Source: Aphis gossypii
Taxonomy: Eukaryota > Arthropoda > Insecta > Hemiptera > Aphididae
DNA length: 64,000 bases
Assembly (NCBI RefSeq): GCF_020184175.1
Contig: NC_065530.1
Coordinates: 70,161,260-70,225,259, forward strand
Direction: 5' to 3'
Made by a program: the position numbers and the translations under genes. Below the pieces are notes generated by a model, which saw only the letters and a program-made list of their open reading frames with translations, did not search any database and was not told the origin of the DNA. Shown one piece after another: positions 1 through 14,550 of the stretch (position 1 is the stretch's first letter; each line of letters starts with the position of its first letter).

Positions 1-2815
1 CGTCATTAGCGTTATAATTCTAGAATAATTTCCTCTTCATAATCTATTCCTATAGTTATTTAGGTGGAGATAGGGTGACGAGTAATGATTAGACATGTTT
101 CTTTGTAACAAGTTATAATATAAATATGTATACACACCTATACAAACTACATAGTATCTTAAAAACGTGTGTCTAAAATTGTATGATATTATATTAAAAT
201 ATAATAATAGGTATATGAAATATATTGATTTTATTTATTTATTTACACCTTGATAGGGTAAAACAGGTAAATACAAAGAATCTTTATTAATTTAAAATTA
301 TCCAAGTTAATTATACGAATTATAAAATATTAAAACAAATATGAAATTATATAGTTGTAGAACATACAATTTTATACATTATACATAATTTATAATATTT
401 TACAATAGTATTTATTTTTATTTACTATTATTTATCAGTTTATCACTTATACACATAATATGTGTATAACCGTGGAGAACTATATAAAAAATCAAAATGT
501 TCGTTGCAAGACTTCAACATATACGGAAATATAAATTCATAATATTATAAAGGTGCTTATGAGTTATACAATTGTTGTCTATAAACTATTAACTAGTAAG
601 TATATAGATATAAATATTATAACTATAATAGGTATCAAAAACATTTTATTTTTATTTCAAAAAAGTCTATGAAAACAATATTGTTACATTTTTGACTTTT
701 TGACTACATAATAATATCATAGATCAATAGACTAGATGAACTATAACTTAGGAGTTTAGGTTAAGTGTAACTTTAGTTACGTTTTAATTGTTTTTGGATT
801 TTTTTTAAAAATTTATTTGGGTAACTGATTATCACTTTATGATGTTGTCCTCTGGATTAATGCCAAATGGTTTTCAAATTTCGATAAATTACTTTTTTAC
901 ATAAAACTCTAAATCCTCCATTATAGAGACATATAAAGACACATCACCCATGATAGGAATGTCACATCATTAGTTTACCTAAGACCTAAGTATACAACAA
1001 GAGGAAGTTAACTGACAAAACTAGTTTTTGAGACAGTAGAAAATGTGTGACAATTAGCTATTGTGTAATGGAAACACGTGCAACACTAAGAAACTAAAAT
1101 TTAAAAGCTATACAAATACAATTTCATTAGGTACTGTCATTATTTATTTATTCTTTTGAATTACAACGAATGCTGCAGAGAAGAATAGTTTCAATTCATG
1201 TTTTGATAATAGTCCCAAATTCACGATTTCCTGAATTTTTGTAATAAACTAATAGGATTTTAAATGTATAAAGTATAAACATGTCAAAATATATTGACAA
1301 TAAAGTACAAAAAGAAAACAATAACAAATAATTAATGAATATAATATAACATAATTATATTATAAAATATGATATTTTCACTATATTATAATTAAAATTT
1401 ATTTATAAAATTAAACAAGAATTGATATAAACTATATGAATCTAATTTCTTTTGGTGTCTTAAGTCATTTTATTAAAACGGTTTATATATTTGCCTGCAT
1501 ATGTCACGTATTATAAAATTAGGTATATTGTACAATATTATATTATATACCTATCAAATTTTTGCTTGATATATCCTCATTTTACTTCATACATAGGTAC
1601 GTTTTTTTATTTTTGTAGATAACATTTTTTTTTACCTTGTTAAATTTCATAACTGTAACTGTACAGTGTCAAATTAAAGATACACTATTATTTAGTTTGT
1701 TGTGTTATATAGTAAGTACCTACATCAGACACTATTATATTACATTTAATCTTTTATCATATTATACTATGGTCTGTGGTATAGTAAAATATTACTGCTT
1801 TCAATGTTTTCAATAATATAACTTGAATACATTTGTCAAACATAATGTAGACTATAATTATTATTATGAACAAAGGAATTTAAAACAAATAATCTTCTTG
1901 TAAAAATTAATTGCACGTGAGAAAATCTGACATATTATGTTCAAAACTGGTTTTCTTATTTTTATAGAATGGCTAAAAGATGACATTATACCAGATAATA
2001 TAATATCGTATGTATCCAATTATCTCAATCTATAACTAGATTAGATTATTAAAGTATCTTTATTTAATTTAATGGATCCAGGTTCAAGCAATAATTATAT
2101 TTTTACAAGGAAAAAAAGCTGTCACGCTTTGTTTTTAAATTAATGGTCAATAAATAAAACATAATCTTTATTAATTTAGACATTTCTATCTATAAGTTGT
2201 TAATCACTTAATCGTTTTGATTTCTAATAAATTATATGTTTAGGTTATCATTTATTTATAGTCTATACATTATTCAAATTTTGTTGACCAGCATAAAATT
2301 CTATTAAAATAAATCTTGTCCCATTTTATTTTAATTGATTAATTTATGAATGTGTCAACTAAATAATGGGTATTATAATAATATGATTTAATCGGAATAA
2401 CTTAAGAATACATGTAAATATTTTAAAGCTCTTAAATTTCCGAAATATCTTTGTTTTTTTTTTTGCTTATAGTTATGATTCAACATTTGATGTTATTTAA
2501 TGATTAGTAATATAAAATGAGTACAGATTTTGTTATTAGGACAAGACATTTTGAAGGTATTAACAAATATATGACATTGACATGTAGATTACACGGTATT
2601 AAATATTTTACATTTTGTATCTCGATAAACTAAAATGGTCATAAAATATACTATACAAATTATTATGGAAATAATTATTTCTTTAACTGCGTTGCATTTG
2701 ATAGCTGCTAAACTAACGAAATAAAACGCAAAGGCACTTATATTATAGTAATACATATAATATGTATATAATATATATTATATATACAATATATATTATA
2801 CGTATCATTGTGTCT
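1..2815. other. AT-rich intergenic DNA, no gene seen
   Basis: No open frame with recognisable protein features and no RNA gene was seen on either strand. The stretch is AT-rich with short ATATAT palindromes, the densest at about 2745-2815. It may be intergenic or part of a long intron of a gene outside the window. Confidence 0.6.
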
Positions 2816-4350
2816 TGGAAAACACAAATCTCGAAAGTAACCGTTCGTTTAACGGCACGCGTGTATAACGTGATTTAATGTTATTACTCGGCAAAAATGT
2901 ACTTAATGTTGATTCGGTCGCGATCGGTGCGATATATTTCTTTTGCGTTCATTCTGAACCCAGTATATAGGTAGGTAATATGTATAATATATATTCACAC
3001 ACACCATTAAATATACATATTGACTCGTGCCGATCGAACACTACAATCAGTTTTCTCGGCTCGTCTGCACGCCGTGCCGTGATCGTTATTATTTTTTTAC
3101 AATTTAAAATACGACGTAGGTATGTCTATTATATTATTTATTATACAATATATCTATTGACGGTCTGATGGCCATCGTCTTTTGTGGATGACGACGTTTC
3201 AATGTTCGAACATCAAAAGAAACGAGGACATAGGTATATACAAGCACACGTGTATAAATATATATTTATATAAATTATATTTTGTAAACCCAAATAAGAC
3301 TATATATTATTATGTAGGTACGCTATAGCCTTTTCTGCATTTCGTCGTACACACCACCGTAACATTTATATAATATATATATAATAAATATATTATTATA
3401 TTAATTTCGTGTTACATGGTGCACGTACACCGGAATTCGATTAAGAGGACAAAAAATCTACTCATTTTTCACTTCTTAACACCGCGGGAGCTGTCGCAAA
3501 AGAATACGAATACTTGCGAGGAACGATGACACCGTAAAATATTGTCGTCATTCGTCATCCGCGTGAGATACATTGTATGGTATAGGCAGACGACAGCGCG
3601 GCGCCGGCAACGCGTGAGCAATAAATAATAATAATAATAATGCGAATTTATACATCATAAACGATGATACATATAGCCACATAGGTGTACTTAGGTTTTG
3701 CCGTGGCAGTAATGCGAAAGCGATTCCCGCGGCGTCGTCGGTTATTAACTGGGAAAAAAAAAAGGTGTACCTAGGTAGGTACTTAATATTATAAGCTGTT
3801 TATATTTTTCATGTGAAGTAATATACTATACAAGTACCTATACCAAACGCACGCACAAAATTCGACCGTCGCCGTTTGTAAATGTAAGACGTGCGTGTTT
3901 ACTGCATATTATTATAATATAGCTATCGTCGTGTATAGACAACCATCGTGTCGTTATAATCGTATATATAGACATATATAGTGTATAGGTGTAGGTACTG
4001 AGTATATATCACAAAATACATTCTATTATTTATTATTGTTGTTGCCGTGTGTGTGTGTGTGTGACGTGTGTATAATAAAATATAGCGAGCAGGCCGATAA
4101 ATTATTCGACTTGAAGTCGGTGTTCGATTGGATTTTTCGATTTTTATTATTATTATTATTATTATTCACTCCTCGCGAAACCTTATAAATCAGCAGTGAT
4201 GATAGATCGCGTATCTGCAGCAGTTGCGGATAATACAGAAAAATACACCTATTGTGTTCTCACGTTTAAAATATTACATTATACGTTAATATAATATGCG
4301 GCACGACCTTCCTACGAAAACGCGACAATACGATTCGATGGAAATTTTGA
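2816..4350. promoter_or_regulatory. CpG-richer block, possible regulatory region or noncoding exon
   Basis: CpG dinucleotides and GC content rise clearly above the surrounding DNA (for example the GCGCGGCGCCGGCAACGCG stretch near 3596-3614). Contrasts like this in aphid DNA often mark promoters or conserved regulatory regions. Short frames here, such as the one at 2980-3168, show no protein-like features. The block includes a GT run (about 4047-4062) and an ATT run (about 4144-4166). Direction and target gene cannot be told. Confidence 0.3.
4047..4166. repeat. Microsatellites: (GT)n at 4047-4062 and (ATT)n at 4144-4166
   Basis: Two simple repeats read directly from the sequence, inside the CpG-richer block. 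Confidence 0.9.
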
Positions 4351-5490
4351 ATTCCGCGTTAATATCTGGACACTCCCATATAACATGTATAATAAAATAT
4401 ATTATGTATACTATACTAAAATAAAGCGTTTGTACTATTGTACTAGGTCACACTAGAATGTAGTAAGAATTCGAGTAAAATAAAAAATTTACAATGTAAC
4501 TCACATTTCACACTTACGGCGAACAATCGTTTTCAGTTGAGTGCAAACAACTTTTTTGTGTATAGTAGGCCGATTGTTTTACTGCAATCTCTATAATAAC
4601 CAGGGATCAGACCTTTTTGAATATTTGAATATTTCTTAAAAACGTATGTTCAAAATCTAATTTGACACATATTCTTATCGTATAAATTATATGAAACAAG
4701 TTTGAAATGATGTTATAAAACATACAACTCAGAACCAATTATAATGTTGCCTATTTATGCGTATTTTACCGAATTTAAATGGTTCTGGGAATTTAATGGT
4801 TTTACAAATATTAAACAATGAAAAAATATAATTTCAACTAGGTATAAAGAAAAAAACTAAGAGTGTTGACGCACTCTTTGACGACTATTATTAAATTGTT
4901 TTTATATATTTAATTCAAATTATTATTTAAAATGTACACGTCTCTCTATCTATTACCTATACAAAAATATTTTGTTTAATAATTACTATGGCAATCAAAT
5001 CATAATAAATAAATAATAGTTACGATTATTATAAAATAAAAAAATAAATAAACATAAATATTATTTTTTTCTGTATGATTGTTTGTATAAAATATGATAC
5101 ATAATAATTTTGGTGAGGGGGTGGGGTAAAGACTATAAAAGGGCTGGTGAGCAGCGAAATGAATAGGGAGCAGAGTTCCTAATTTTATACATAAATATTA
5201 TTACTTATTTAAGATGATTTTTTTAAGTACATAGGTTTTTAGGTTTTATTACACAACGTTCCGATAAATGATTATAGCTATTACTTGATAGTCAAAACTT
5301 CAGTTAGGTACCTACTATTATTACGGCGATTTTATCGATTCAGCCGTTTATTAATTCTACTGAACATTTATTTATAAAGGTTGTCGATTCTGCCTCACAT
5401 GTGTGTATTTTGACTCTAACAACTTATATTTATAATACAATAATATACCTAATACAAAAACAAAATAATAAAACTAGGATTCTTATCATT

Positions 5491-5538
5491 TTAGATTCTG
5501 AACGAAGTGATGAATGTATTGATTTTACAATGATGTGT

Positions 5539-5573
<35 letters not shown>

Positions 5574-6990
5574 TGTCTGTGTACAGCATAACTAGTCGAA
5601 ATAATACTAAAATTTCAAACTATGGGGGTGGTTTCCGATGTAAAAGTGAATATCCTTGGTGCATTATAGAGGTAAAAAGTTAACATTTTCCAACAGTTTT
5701 CAAAAAATTCGAGAAAAACAAAAAAAAAATGACGGAAAAACGGCAATTTTTACGCAAAACCAGTTTTCGACCAGATCGATTTTTTTTTATGGTTGTAATT
5801 CAAAAACTAATCACTGAAAATACTTGAAATTTTCACCAAATGTTAATGTCAGTGATATCCGTATATAGTTAAATTTTCAAAAAATTTTGACTTTTTTTGA
5901 GTTATTTATAGACCACTGAAATTTTCGATTTTTTTGAGAATTTTTTTTAAAGTGTCGATAAAAAATTTTTGGATGACCAAAAAGTTTTGAAAATTTAATA
6001 CAAGGTTCCTTATGAGTTGTTTTTAATGTAGCTAAAAAATATTAAAAATCGTTAGTCACAACTTTTTTTTATAAGCGTTTTTAGTTCAAATTTTTACGAA
6101 ATCTGTCGAAAACGCGAAAATTTGCAAGTAATTTTGAAGTTGAAAAATCACAAAATTTTTTCTTTTATAACTAAGTTTTGAAAATTTGGTACAAGGATCT
6201 CCATAAATTTTTCTTCAAGTATCTGTAAAAAAAACCCTACCGGATTCAGACAAAAATTTTTATGAGTGTTTGAAATTTAAATTTTTACAAAACCGCGTTA
6301 AATAACAGTTTAGCCTCAAACAATTTTTGATATTTGTTATTATTCAAAAAGTATAAGTCGTAGATACTTGAAAATTTTACCAGTTATTAAGATTCGCGTT
6401 TTCTTTACGTGATATAAATTTCAAAATATTTTGACTTTTTTTGAGCTATTTATAGACAACTGAAATTTTCAATTTTTCTGAAAAAATATTTTTGAAGTGT
6501 CGATAAAATTTTTTTGGCCCTATCAAAATACTTGAAAATTTAATACAAAGTTCCTCATATGTTATTCTTATAGTGATTAAAAAATTATAAGAATACATAG
6601 GCACAATTTTTTTTTATTAGCATTTGAAGTTCAAATTTTTACGAAAATTCGTCAAAATTATGAATATTTGCAAATTATTGTGTAGGTATAATTCATAAAA
6701 ATGTTTGTATAGGTAGCTAAGAGTAGAAAATTTAATACAAGATTTTTCATAAGTTTAGCTTACAATAATTATAAAAGAACTTAAATTTTGGTGTATTCAG
6801 GCCATAAACATAAACCACCTTTTTCACAAACCACTGGAAATTATATCCTAGGCTGACAAATCATCTTCGTTCAGAATCGTTTTTCGTATACAATGATACC
6901 TATCATTGCATTCAAACTTAACCTACCCTAGTCCGAGGTTAACCCCACCCCCTAATGTACAGCAGAACGGTACCCACTTGCCCGCTTTTT
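5491..6990. mobile_element. Non-coding interspersed repeat with inverted ends and an internal duplication
   Basis: The left end carries GATTCTGAACGAAG (5494-5507) and the exact reverse complement CTTCGTTCAGAATC lies at 6865-6878. Between them is about 1.35 kb of non-coding AT-rich DNA with a long poly-T tract (5540-5572). The middle is duplicated at a spacing of about 545 bp: the phrase GACTTTTTTTGAG at 5889 returns near 6433, and GAAAATTTAATAC at 5989 returns at 6534. Half-units recur about 190 bp downstream of each. Past the right inverted repeat, homology with a second copy (16221-16660) continues to the CACTTGCC motif near 6975. The pattern fits a non-autonomous DNA element; the superfamily is not determined and the outer ends are approximate. 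Confidence 0.7.
5540..5572. repeat. Poly-T tract
   Basis: An uninterrupted run of about 33 T inside the repeat element at 5491-6990. Confidence 0.95.
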
Positions 6991-8810
6991 TTTTTTAAAT
7001 TTAAAAAATATAATTTAGATTGGTAGGGTTATTTTGAATTTCTTATTTTTTTATAACTGTTGATAGTTTTTCTAATTCATCTTCCGATTTCTTTTCACTT
7101 TAGTTAAAAATACATTTTTGCGGTTTACTTTTTATTGACACGTTTCCTTTTATACGAGTCTAAGTATTTCACATACGTTTTATTATAAAATTAATTGATT
7201 TTTTCGTTAACTATTTACAATTTTTTAATTCAATTTTACACGACTGCACTACAAAAATAGCATAAAACGTGCACAAAACTATATAATTGTCGCTAAATGT
7301 CGAATTTATCTAACAGAAGTGTTTGAACACGAGACATATTGGAGAATTCAAGAATATGATTGATAAGACTTGTACTTTATTTCCGATAGTACCAATTGCT
7401 GTTTACGTCTAATTCGTCGTTTTTGGATAAAACTTATACATATATTGATATATTATAAGATTACGATATGAATTCGACACGGTGTGTGATCTCCGCTGAT
7501 ATATATATTATATAAATATAATATGTTACAGATAAAGTGTTCAACAACGTTATTTTGTTATGAATTTAGTTAAATTTACTACTAATAACAATTTAAGTGT
7601 TTAATAATAAAATAAAATATAAATCAGCAGAATCAATATCTGACGAATAAAATACATTTCTTGTTTTTTAGGTAAACAGATAATTTCTATTGAATAGATG
7701 AAACGTAGACCTAATACGTACACTTACAATTTTTTCATACTGACTTAGAGTAAATAATGAATATAATGAATGAGAAAAATGAAGAAGTATTTTGACTAAT
7801 CTTATTAGTTATTATAGTATACTTAATATATATATTATATATATATACTTAGGTATATTAGTATATACAGTTTATCTTGAAATTTATTTTGAGCTGATAT
7901 AACTTATACTTGGCCCGATATTTAAATGTTTGGAATTTGGATAGGGGTCTGTAACTCATGCATCATATACCACATTATATATTTCCAGTATTAATATATA
8001 ACAGTAGGTACATAAATTAAACTTACTTAATTAATTTGAGACTTTTAATAAATATTTTTTTATACGTTTAATGAAAATTTCAATTTGACAATTGGAACAT
8101 TAAAAAAAAATAACTTTAAATTCTATTTGAGTGCAGGATTACATTTTATTGATCAAAACGATAAAACTGCCGCAACATATTTTTAACGATTTGATAAACA
8201 TTGGAATGAAATCAGATCTAAATAGCACACATTATTTTGGAAATTTAATACGTTTTGTATCTTGTTTGTGATTTTTCAGCACAATAATATTGCATGGGTA
8301 TTAAACTGTATTATATAATTTACTACATTTTATATAAATATTTAATCGAATTTGACATACAATACTCGATTCATATACACAACATAGTACATTAGTACGT
8401 CATTCTACACGATTCAACGTTAAAAAACGTATTTATCTTCAATCTAAAAAAAAAGTTCCAAATCACGATAATATTGTATTTATTGATTTCGCTTTTCTCC
8501 ACACTCGAGTTTTTTTTATGTGCGTGGCGGCGTCCGGTTTAAACGATAATATCATTTATTAGTAGAGGTAGGCACCTATCTAATTTTTTTTCTGGATATT
8601 TTCAAACTGTGCAAAAAAAAAACGATATCTCATCCTATCGCTCGGTGACTCGGTACCCAAATGTAAACTAAAATACTCTGAGCACAAACACACGTGCCCA
8701 GACAAGAACCGGATAACGAACTTGTATATTAAATCGTCTTGTCTCCTCAAGTTTCAGATTACATCCCGCGTGCCATGTCCGCAGGCACTGCCGCAAAGGT
8801 CACGCGCGTC
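6991..8810. other. AT-rich DNA, no gene seen
   Basis: No coding or RNA feature can be supported. AT dinucleotide runs occur near 7500 and 7830-7860. Confidence 0.55.
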
Positions 8811-8842
8811 TATATATACGGTGACGGCATCGATTTGTCAGT
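8811..8842 (+). promoter_or_regulatory. Candidate core promoter: TATA box plus TCAGT initiator
   Basis: TATATATA begins at 8811, directly after a CpG-rich stretch. TCAGT, the arthropod initiator consensus, lies at 8838-8842, placing its A 29 bp downstream of the TATA box. This spacing is what a focused RNA polymerase II promoter needs. The surrounding 8500-9560 is more GC-rich than its flanks. No coding exon can be tied to it, so it could drive a leader exon of a distant gene or a noncoding RNA, or be coincidental. Confidence 0.4.
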
Positions 8843-11800
8843 CTACTTACCTATTATGAAAACAAACGTAGTGTAAGATAATAATAATAATATGTATTCA
8901 ATCGGTTATGTTCGTCGGGGAGCGTGTTCGGAAGACGACGAAAAAGCGAGTGTTAAAAACTTAGCCCACCCATATCATTTATATTTTTTGTCGTCGTTAT
9001 TATTTCTACTATTACAATAATAATGATTGTTATTACATTCTTTTTTTCTTTTTTTTGTTCACCTCACGGGCTCGCGCTGCACACAATCGCACGTTGCGGA
9101 GTAATATCTCAAATTAGCTCTCGATAATAGCAGGCCACTGCTGCTGTATTATACGTATCCTCCGCCGACGTGTTCGCGTGAATAAGATGTATACCGCTGG
9201 CCGAGATAATATGGAGATAGTGTGCCGTCGATGTTTTGTTCGTTTTTATTATCATTATGAACACCACTCGGCGTTTCTCTCTTGTGTCGGCACGGTCTGT
9301 GCAACGATATAATGTATATAATGTGTATTATAATGTGCACGCAGATCGACGGGCCATCTTTTCATGAAAAATAATGACGTTATAACGGGGGGACCACACA
9401 AGAACGCTATACTCCGTGTAGTATACCTTATGGACTACACGCGCTGACAGGGGTCACTTAAAAATTATTTTTGGTTTCCGGCGTACCGTGATTTTCTAGC
9501 ACGACCGCGACGAAAGTTCGTTTTCCGGAAGCCGGTTTCTTATTTTCCAGTCACGCGTCGTATGAAACAAAAACTTAACATTATCAAAATATTATAGCTA
9601 TATGTCGTTGTTTAAATATTACCGTTGGTTAATGATTATAGAATATTCTATAATCAACGATATTACCTATACATATTATTATTATTATTATACCTCTTAA
9701 TTTATAATAATATGTATAAATATGTTTTCGGAAGGTACACATTATTCGTATATTGCAGCCCGCAAGTATTATATGAGTTAAATTTTACCGAAATAAATGT
9801 TTATGTAGTGTTAACAATACGCATGATAATGGTTATATCAATATGCACACACGCATTCAGAAATAGCTATAGAGTACTTATAAATATATTATTATTCAAC
9901 GCCTTCGAACATTTAGCCCGTTATACACTCTCATTTGTCGACATAATATTATAATATTTAAGTGTATTTATTCGAATTCTTTTAGAACACCCATGAATCA
10001 CGTGATATAAAAAAAACATACGCATAAAACTTTTACTTACTAGTCAACCAAAACGATTGTCGATAGAAATTCAAGGAACCATGTACCTAATCCAGAAATC
10101 TACATTGGAATATTTCTTTATGTTATGTTATGCGACGAACATGCATAATATATTAATATATCAAACTAAAAGTCTTTATAAACAAATGGAACTGACTACA
10201 CGAGTCATAGTAATCATTGTACAAAAGAAGACGCATAATTGATGGAAACAATACTATTAGTATAATAACGTTAGTATTATACATTTATACTGTAAAAGTC
10301 GATAGAGGAAAATCGTGGGAAATTCTCGTTGTTGAACAACAGCAATAAATCCTCGCAGAATATTTTAATATTGAAGACCATGTATTTGTATTTTGTTATG
10401 TCTTCAAGTTACAACTCGTTCTTAAAATAATATATTAATAGGTACCTAAGTGAAAACTAGTATGATGAAAAACATTTTAACTATAACTTAATCAATAGAG
10501 TAGTGGCTTTTTTATTCGAAATAATTTCTATTTTTACTTTTATAAAATATAATGTTATTAATTATTAAACCAGGATAATTTGAAGTTCTAAAATAAAATT
10601 ATGATGCTATAAATTTGTTTTATTTGACTTTATTGATTTGTTTTATAAAGTATACTCACTTTTTTTTTACTATACTATAAAATACCAAAATTTACGCGTT
10701 ATCTAAAATTGTATTCTGTATATTTGTGTGTAACCTCGGATAATGTAATCTAGCTAAAATAAACATAATAATAATTAACGTTTTTAATCTTTCAAAATTT
10801 GGTATATTTATTTTATAGGCAGTCTACACAATTGTTAATTTATTTGATTTGAATACATTTGTCTAGATAAAAAAAATTATTATTATTATTATTAAAATAC
10901 TTATTCAATTGGAAATATATAGTGTGAATAAAGAGTCTTAAAAATATGCTAAGTTATAAAAATAAGATAAAATTATGAATAAAAAATATTAAAAATGAAT
11001 TCTCAAACAGATCATTGATCTTAAAATATAATATTCAATTACAAATCTGTATATAGTCTGCTTATTTATTACCTTCACTAAACATTTGCTTAAAAGAAAA
11101 CAAATTATATTGGAACCCTGCGACTGGCACCTAAGAATATTAATACGAGAATAGCTGAACGTGTAGACTATAAATTCAAGAGTGTCCAACTGTGTTCCAG
11201 TTATATTATATAAATATAAATAAATATTAAAATTTTTGTATGATAATTTATCATGTGGTTTATACACCGCCACACCGGTGTTTAAATTTAATTTTACGTA
11301 TTTAATACCGTCTGTAGTAGAATAGTTGATAATATACATATCAAAAAGTATTTATTGAAATGTCAGTGTCAGTTGACGTTTACCATAATTGGCTCTTTCC
11401 AACGGACATGTGGGCTCGTTACCGTTTACTATACATATTATAATATATACTATATATAGATGATGAAGTCTTCGGGTCATTGTTTTCCCACCGGTGGTAA
11501 GGCGAGAAATTCTCGTGTGCCTGTACTATTCAAGTTCAGTAGCCACACGAGTCAACAACTCTACACACGCGCGCGCCGCACAGTGCATGGTAAATGTATT
11601 TATTTAGTTTTGCATTATTATTTTTTCTTTTTTTTTTTACCGTTTATATTATTCAACTTTTCTCCCTCGTGTTCTTTGTCACGTCTTGTGCCCACAACGG
11701 ACATGGGTAAACAGCACCTATCGTGCACTTATTTTTTCCTTTTTTTATCTTCGTTCTCCATCGCACTCACGTCTCTTCATGACTCTTAAATACCTACATC

Positions 11801-12741
11801 TTTTCGTGTAATAATCCATAAAATACGATGAAACAAAATCGTTAAAATGGTTAAAACATACTAAAAACAATACAAACTATATGATAATAAATACTCAGTG
11901 TTTGATCAGGCAAAAAAATAGTATATGACATTTAATATCATCCGAAATATATATAATATCTATAATATTACCTGATAAACCAGAGATGTTCTATATTTAC
12001 AATAATTTATGATAGTCATAAATGTACTCGTATAATTTAATAATTATTATTTTATTCGTTTAATGAACACCATAAAGCAAGTAAACAACGTACACTTTAT
12101 ATAAATATTAAAAATTATTAGGTACAAAGTTCGTAAAATTTAATATTAAAATTAATATTTTAACGATACTAATGAAATTAATTTCGATTCAACTTTTAAA
12201 TTATGAACAGTTAGGTTTTCTTTTTTGTAAAAACAAACTTATGCATACACCTTGGCACCTAGCTAATACCTAACAAGAGACGTTTGTTTTCCAAAAAACA
12301 TCGTACTTATTTGATTAGATTATAATTTAATTTTAATATGATATACTTGAAAATTAAAAATATACATTTAAACGAATAATGATATAAGTTATTTCAAACA
12401 TTAAATGTTTTCGACTAAATTATAGTCGAAAAAAATAAATTATAATTAAACATAAATTAATAATATTGAGAATTTATAGTTCCTACTATAAGGAGAAACC
12501 TATACATCATCTAAATTCAATACTCTTGTAGTTTAAATCTTATAGATTTGCATGCATTTTGTTATATAGGTACTTACTACTCATGTATGGGAAAAATATA
12601 CATACGAGAACTCTCAAATTTCAATTGGTCGTTTAACTACTTTTTTAAGCGCACGAGCGGATTTTCTCACTCCACTGGATTTTCCACTCTGTTGCTCATT
12701 GCCTTAATCGTCACAGTGTTATTTAAAATAAATATTATATA

Positions 12742-12743
<2 letters not shown>
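8843..12743. other. Mostly AT-rich DNA with CpG-richer patches; no gene supported
   Basis: Open frames at 9149-9340 (-), 9625-9954 (+), 10989-11339 (-) and 11460-11789 (+) have no domain, no splice-supported extension and the composition of the surrounding DNA, so I do not call them genes. The patch at 11450-11800 is richer in CpG and starts with TATATATA (11451) about 28 bp before TCATT, a weaker TATA/initiator pair than the one at 8811. Confidence 0.5.

Positions 12744-12774
<31 letters not shown>
12744..12774. repeat. (TA)n microsatellite
   Basis: About 15 perfect TA units read directly. Confidence 0.95.
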
Positions 12775-12777
<3 letters not shown>

Positions 12778-14439
12778 AGATTTGCTACTAAAATACACAC
12801 TTACATATAGACACTTTTAATTATCACGTTCAATTATATTATACATTTTTCAATTCATCTAACAATTTGTATAAATATGATGAAACTATGAAAAAAAAAA
12901 AGAAATGACAAAAGAAATATTTTTTATAGATCACTATAATATACTATACTAGAATAATACCTATTAAATATGAATTATGTATAAACATGTAATACGTTGA
13001 TTATTATTGTTGTTAAATTTCTTAACGTTAAATATATAATGTCAGCCGGAATAGCTTTTTTAAAATAGCTTACTAGGTTTATAATATTGAATCAATATAT
13101 TAGAACAAGGAAACCAGTTATTCAGTGTAGCAACTTAATCAGTGAAATAATTGATAATTATACCCAATGAATTTAACACGACACAGTAGCTACCTAACGC
13201 CTTTGTATATTGATTGGAAACAATTTACCACAGTATTAACAAATTATATTTGAGTAAAAAAATATATATTCTTCAACCTACTATTTGGTAGCATTTTTTA
13301 AAATTTTATTTTTAAGTCTGATAAACCTTAATTATTAATGACTAGGTATTCAAACATTTAACGGCACTGTAAAACAACTATAATAAAACTATTAATTATT
13401 TAGTTGATGTTGTCTTCCGCCATAAAAATTGGGTGTTTTAGTAATTTATATTTGTATATACGCGTGACGCGTCTACCAAATATACCAAGAATATTTTTTC
13501 AACGGCGATCCGTCAGATAATATAATATTTTAAATATTTTCTTAAAGTAAATAGACATATAGATTAATAACTTTTCTTTATTTATGACAAGTGAATGTAA
13601 AAACTGTTACTAAGTGTAGAGTGTAGTGATCCCTCATTGACGTAAACATATTTTAAAAAACAAAGATCTAGAGCATTCTTTAATAGATTTAGGCCTAAAA
13701 CAAACCAAATATGAATACTTTCGACATCTCAACAATAAAATACAACATTTTTTTTTTTTTACTATACACCTTTATAGTTGTATATTACTTATGATAAACG
13801 ATCTAAAGATTGTGGTAGTTAAATCATTGTATTGCTTTCCTAAAATAATGTATAGGTTATCTTATTCTTAAATATAGTTATGTATATACCCGCAGGCGCG
13901 TAGACACCTACTACATACCATGACAATGCAATATAGTAAACAACTTATAGCCCATAGGTAGTTACTAGATACACATAGACGGTTAGTTATTACTTATTAG
14001 GTACATGATTGATTTGGATTGTTTTTTGTCCGCCGTTATTTCGTGTCTCCGCCGTTCAAATAGCCACCATAACCGTTACTTCTATTATGGTTTCCGCCTA
14101 CACCAACTCGGGTAAAACGTATGTTTTTGACGAGTATAGTATCTGCCTATTTTTTTTCTCACAGGAATATCTTACTGGCATAGTGTAACTGAAGTATAGG
14201 TAATTACAGACCACGGTTTATATACATTATACACACTGTATAGATTATAATTATTATAGAGTATAGTCACTATTGTCCAATACAGAGTCAATGTGCTGAG
14301 TCACTTATAACACATAAGTTAATAAAATTTATAAATTTTAATTGGGATCATAGTATAGCATATTTGTGTAAATTTGGAAAATGTAATCAATTGAATTTTA
14401 AATGAGAAATTCCACCTGCAGTATTGAGGTGCCCACACA
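12775..14439. other. AT-rich DNA, no gene seen
   Basis: No coding or RNA feature is supported. There are poly-A and poly-T tracts near 12891 and 13748, and a slightly CpG-richer patch around 14030-14110. Confidence 0.55.
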
Positions 14440-14550
14440 CTGCAGCGGTGGCGGTGGCGGTGGCGGTAGCGTTAAAATGAGTCCGGACACAATTTATTAT
14501 TTTACCGCCACCGCCGAGACAATAGAATTTTACCGCCACCGCTTGTAGAC
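14440..14550. repeat. GGTGGC-rich inverted repeat, transposon end fragment
   Basis: CACTGCAGCGGTGGCGG is followed by further GGTGGC copies (about 14440-14470). The complementary TTTTACCGCCACCGC occurs twice nearby (about 14505-14520 and 14526-14542), so the segment can fold back on itself. A related phrase, ACTGCAGCGGTGGCG, followed by a degenerate continuation that includes GACTCATTT, lies near 22650-22690. This points to one dispersed family rather than a chance GC patch. The transposon class is not determined. Confidence 0.5.

Noticed and set aside
5135..5142. TATAAAAG box in a G-rich setting
   Set aside because: No initiator at the right distance and no downstream exon; the match alone is common by chance.
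9625..9954. 109-codon + strand frame
   Set aside because: AT-rich composition, no recognisable motif, no promoter or splice support beyond chance.
10989..11339. 116-codon - strand frame
   Set aside because: Tyr/Ile/Leu/Asn-rich like random AT-rich DNA; no domain, no splice extension.
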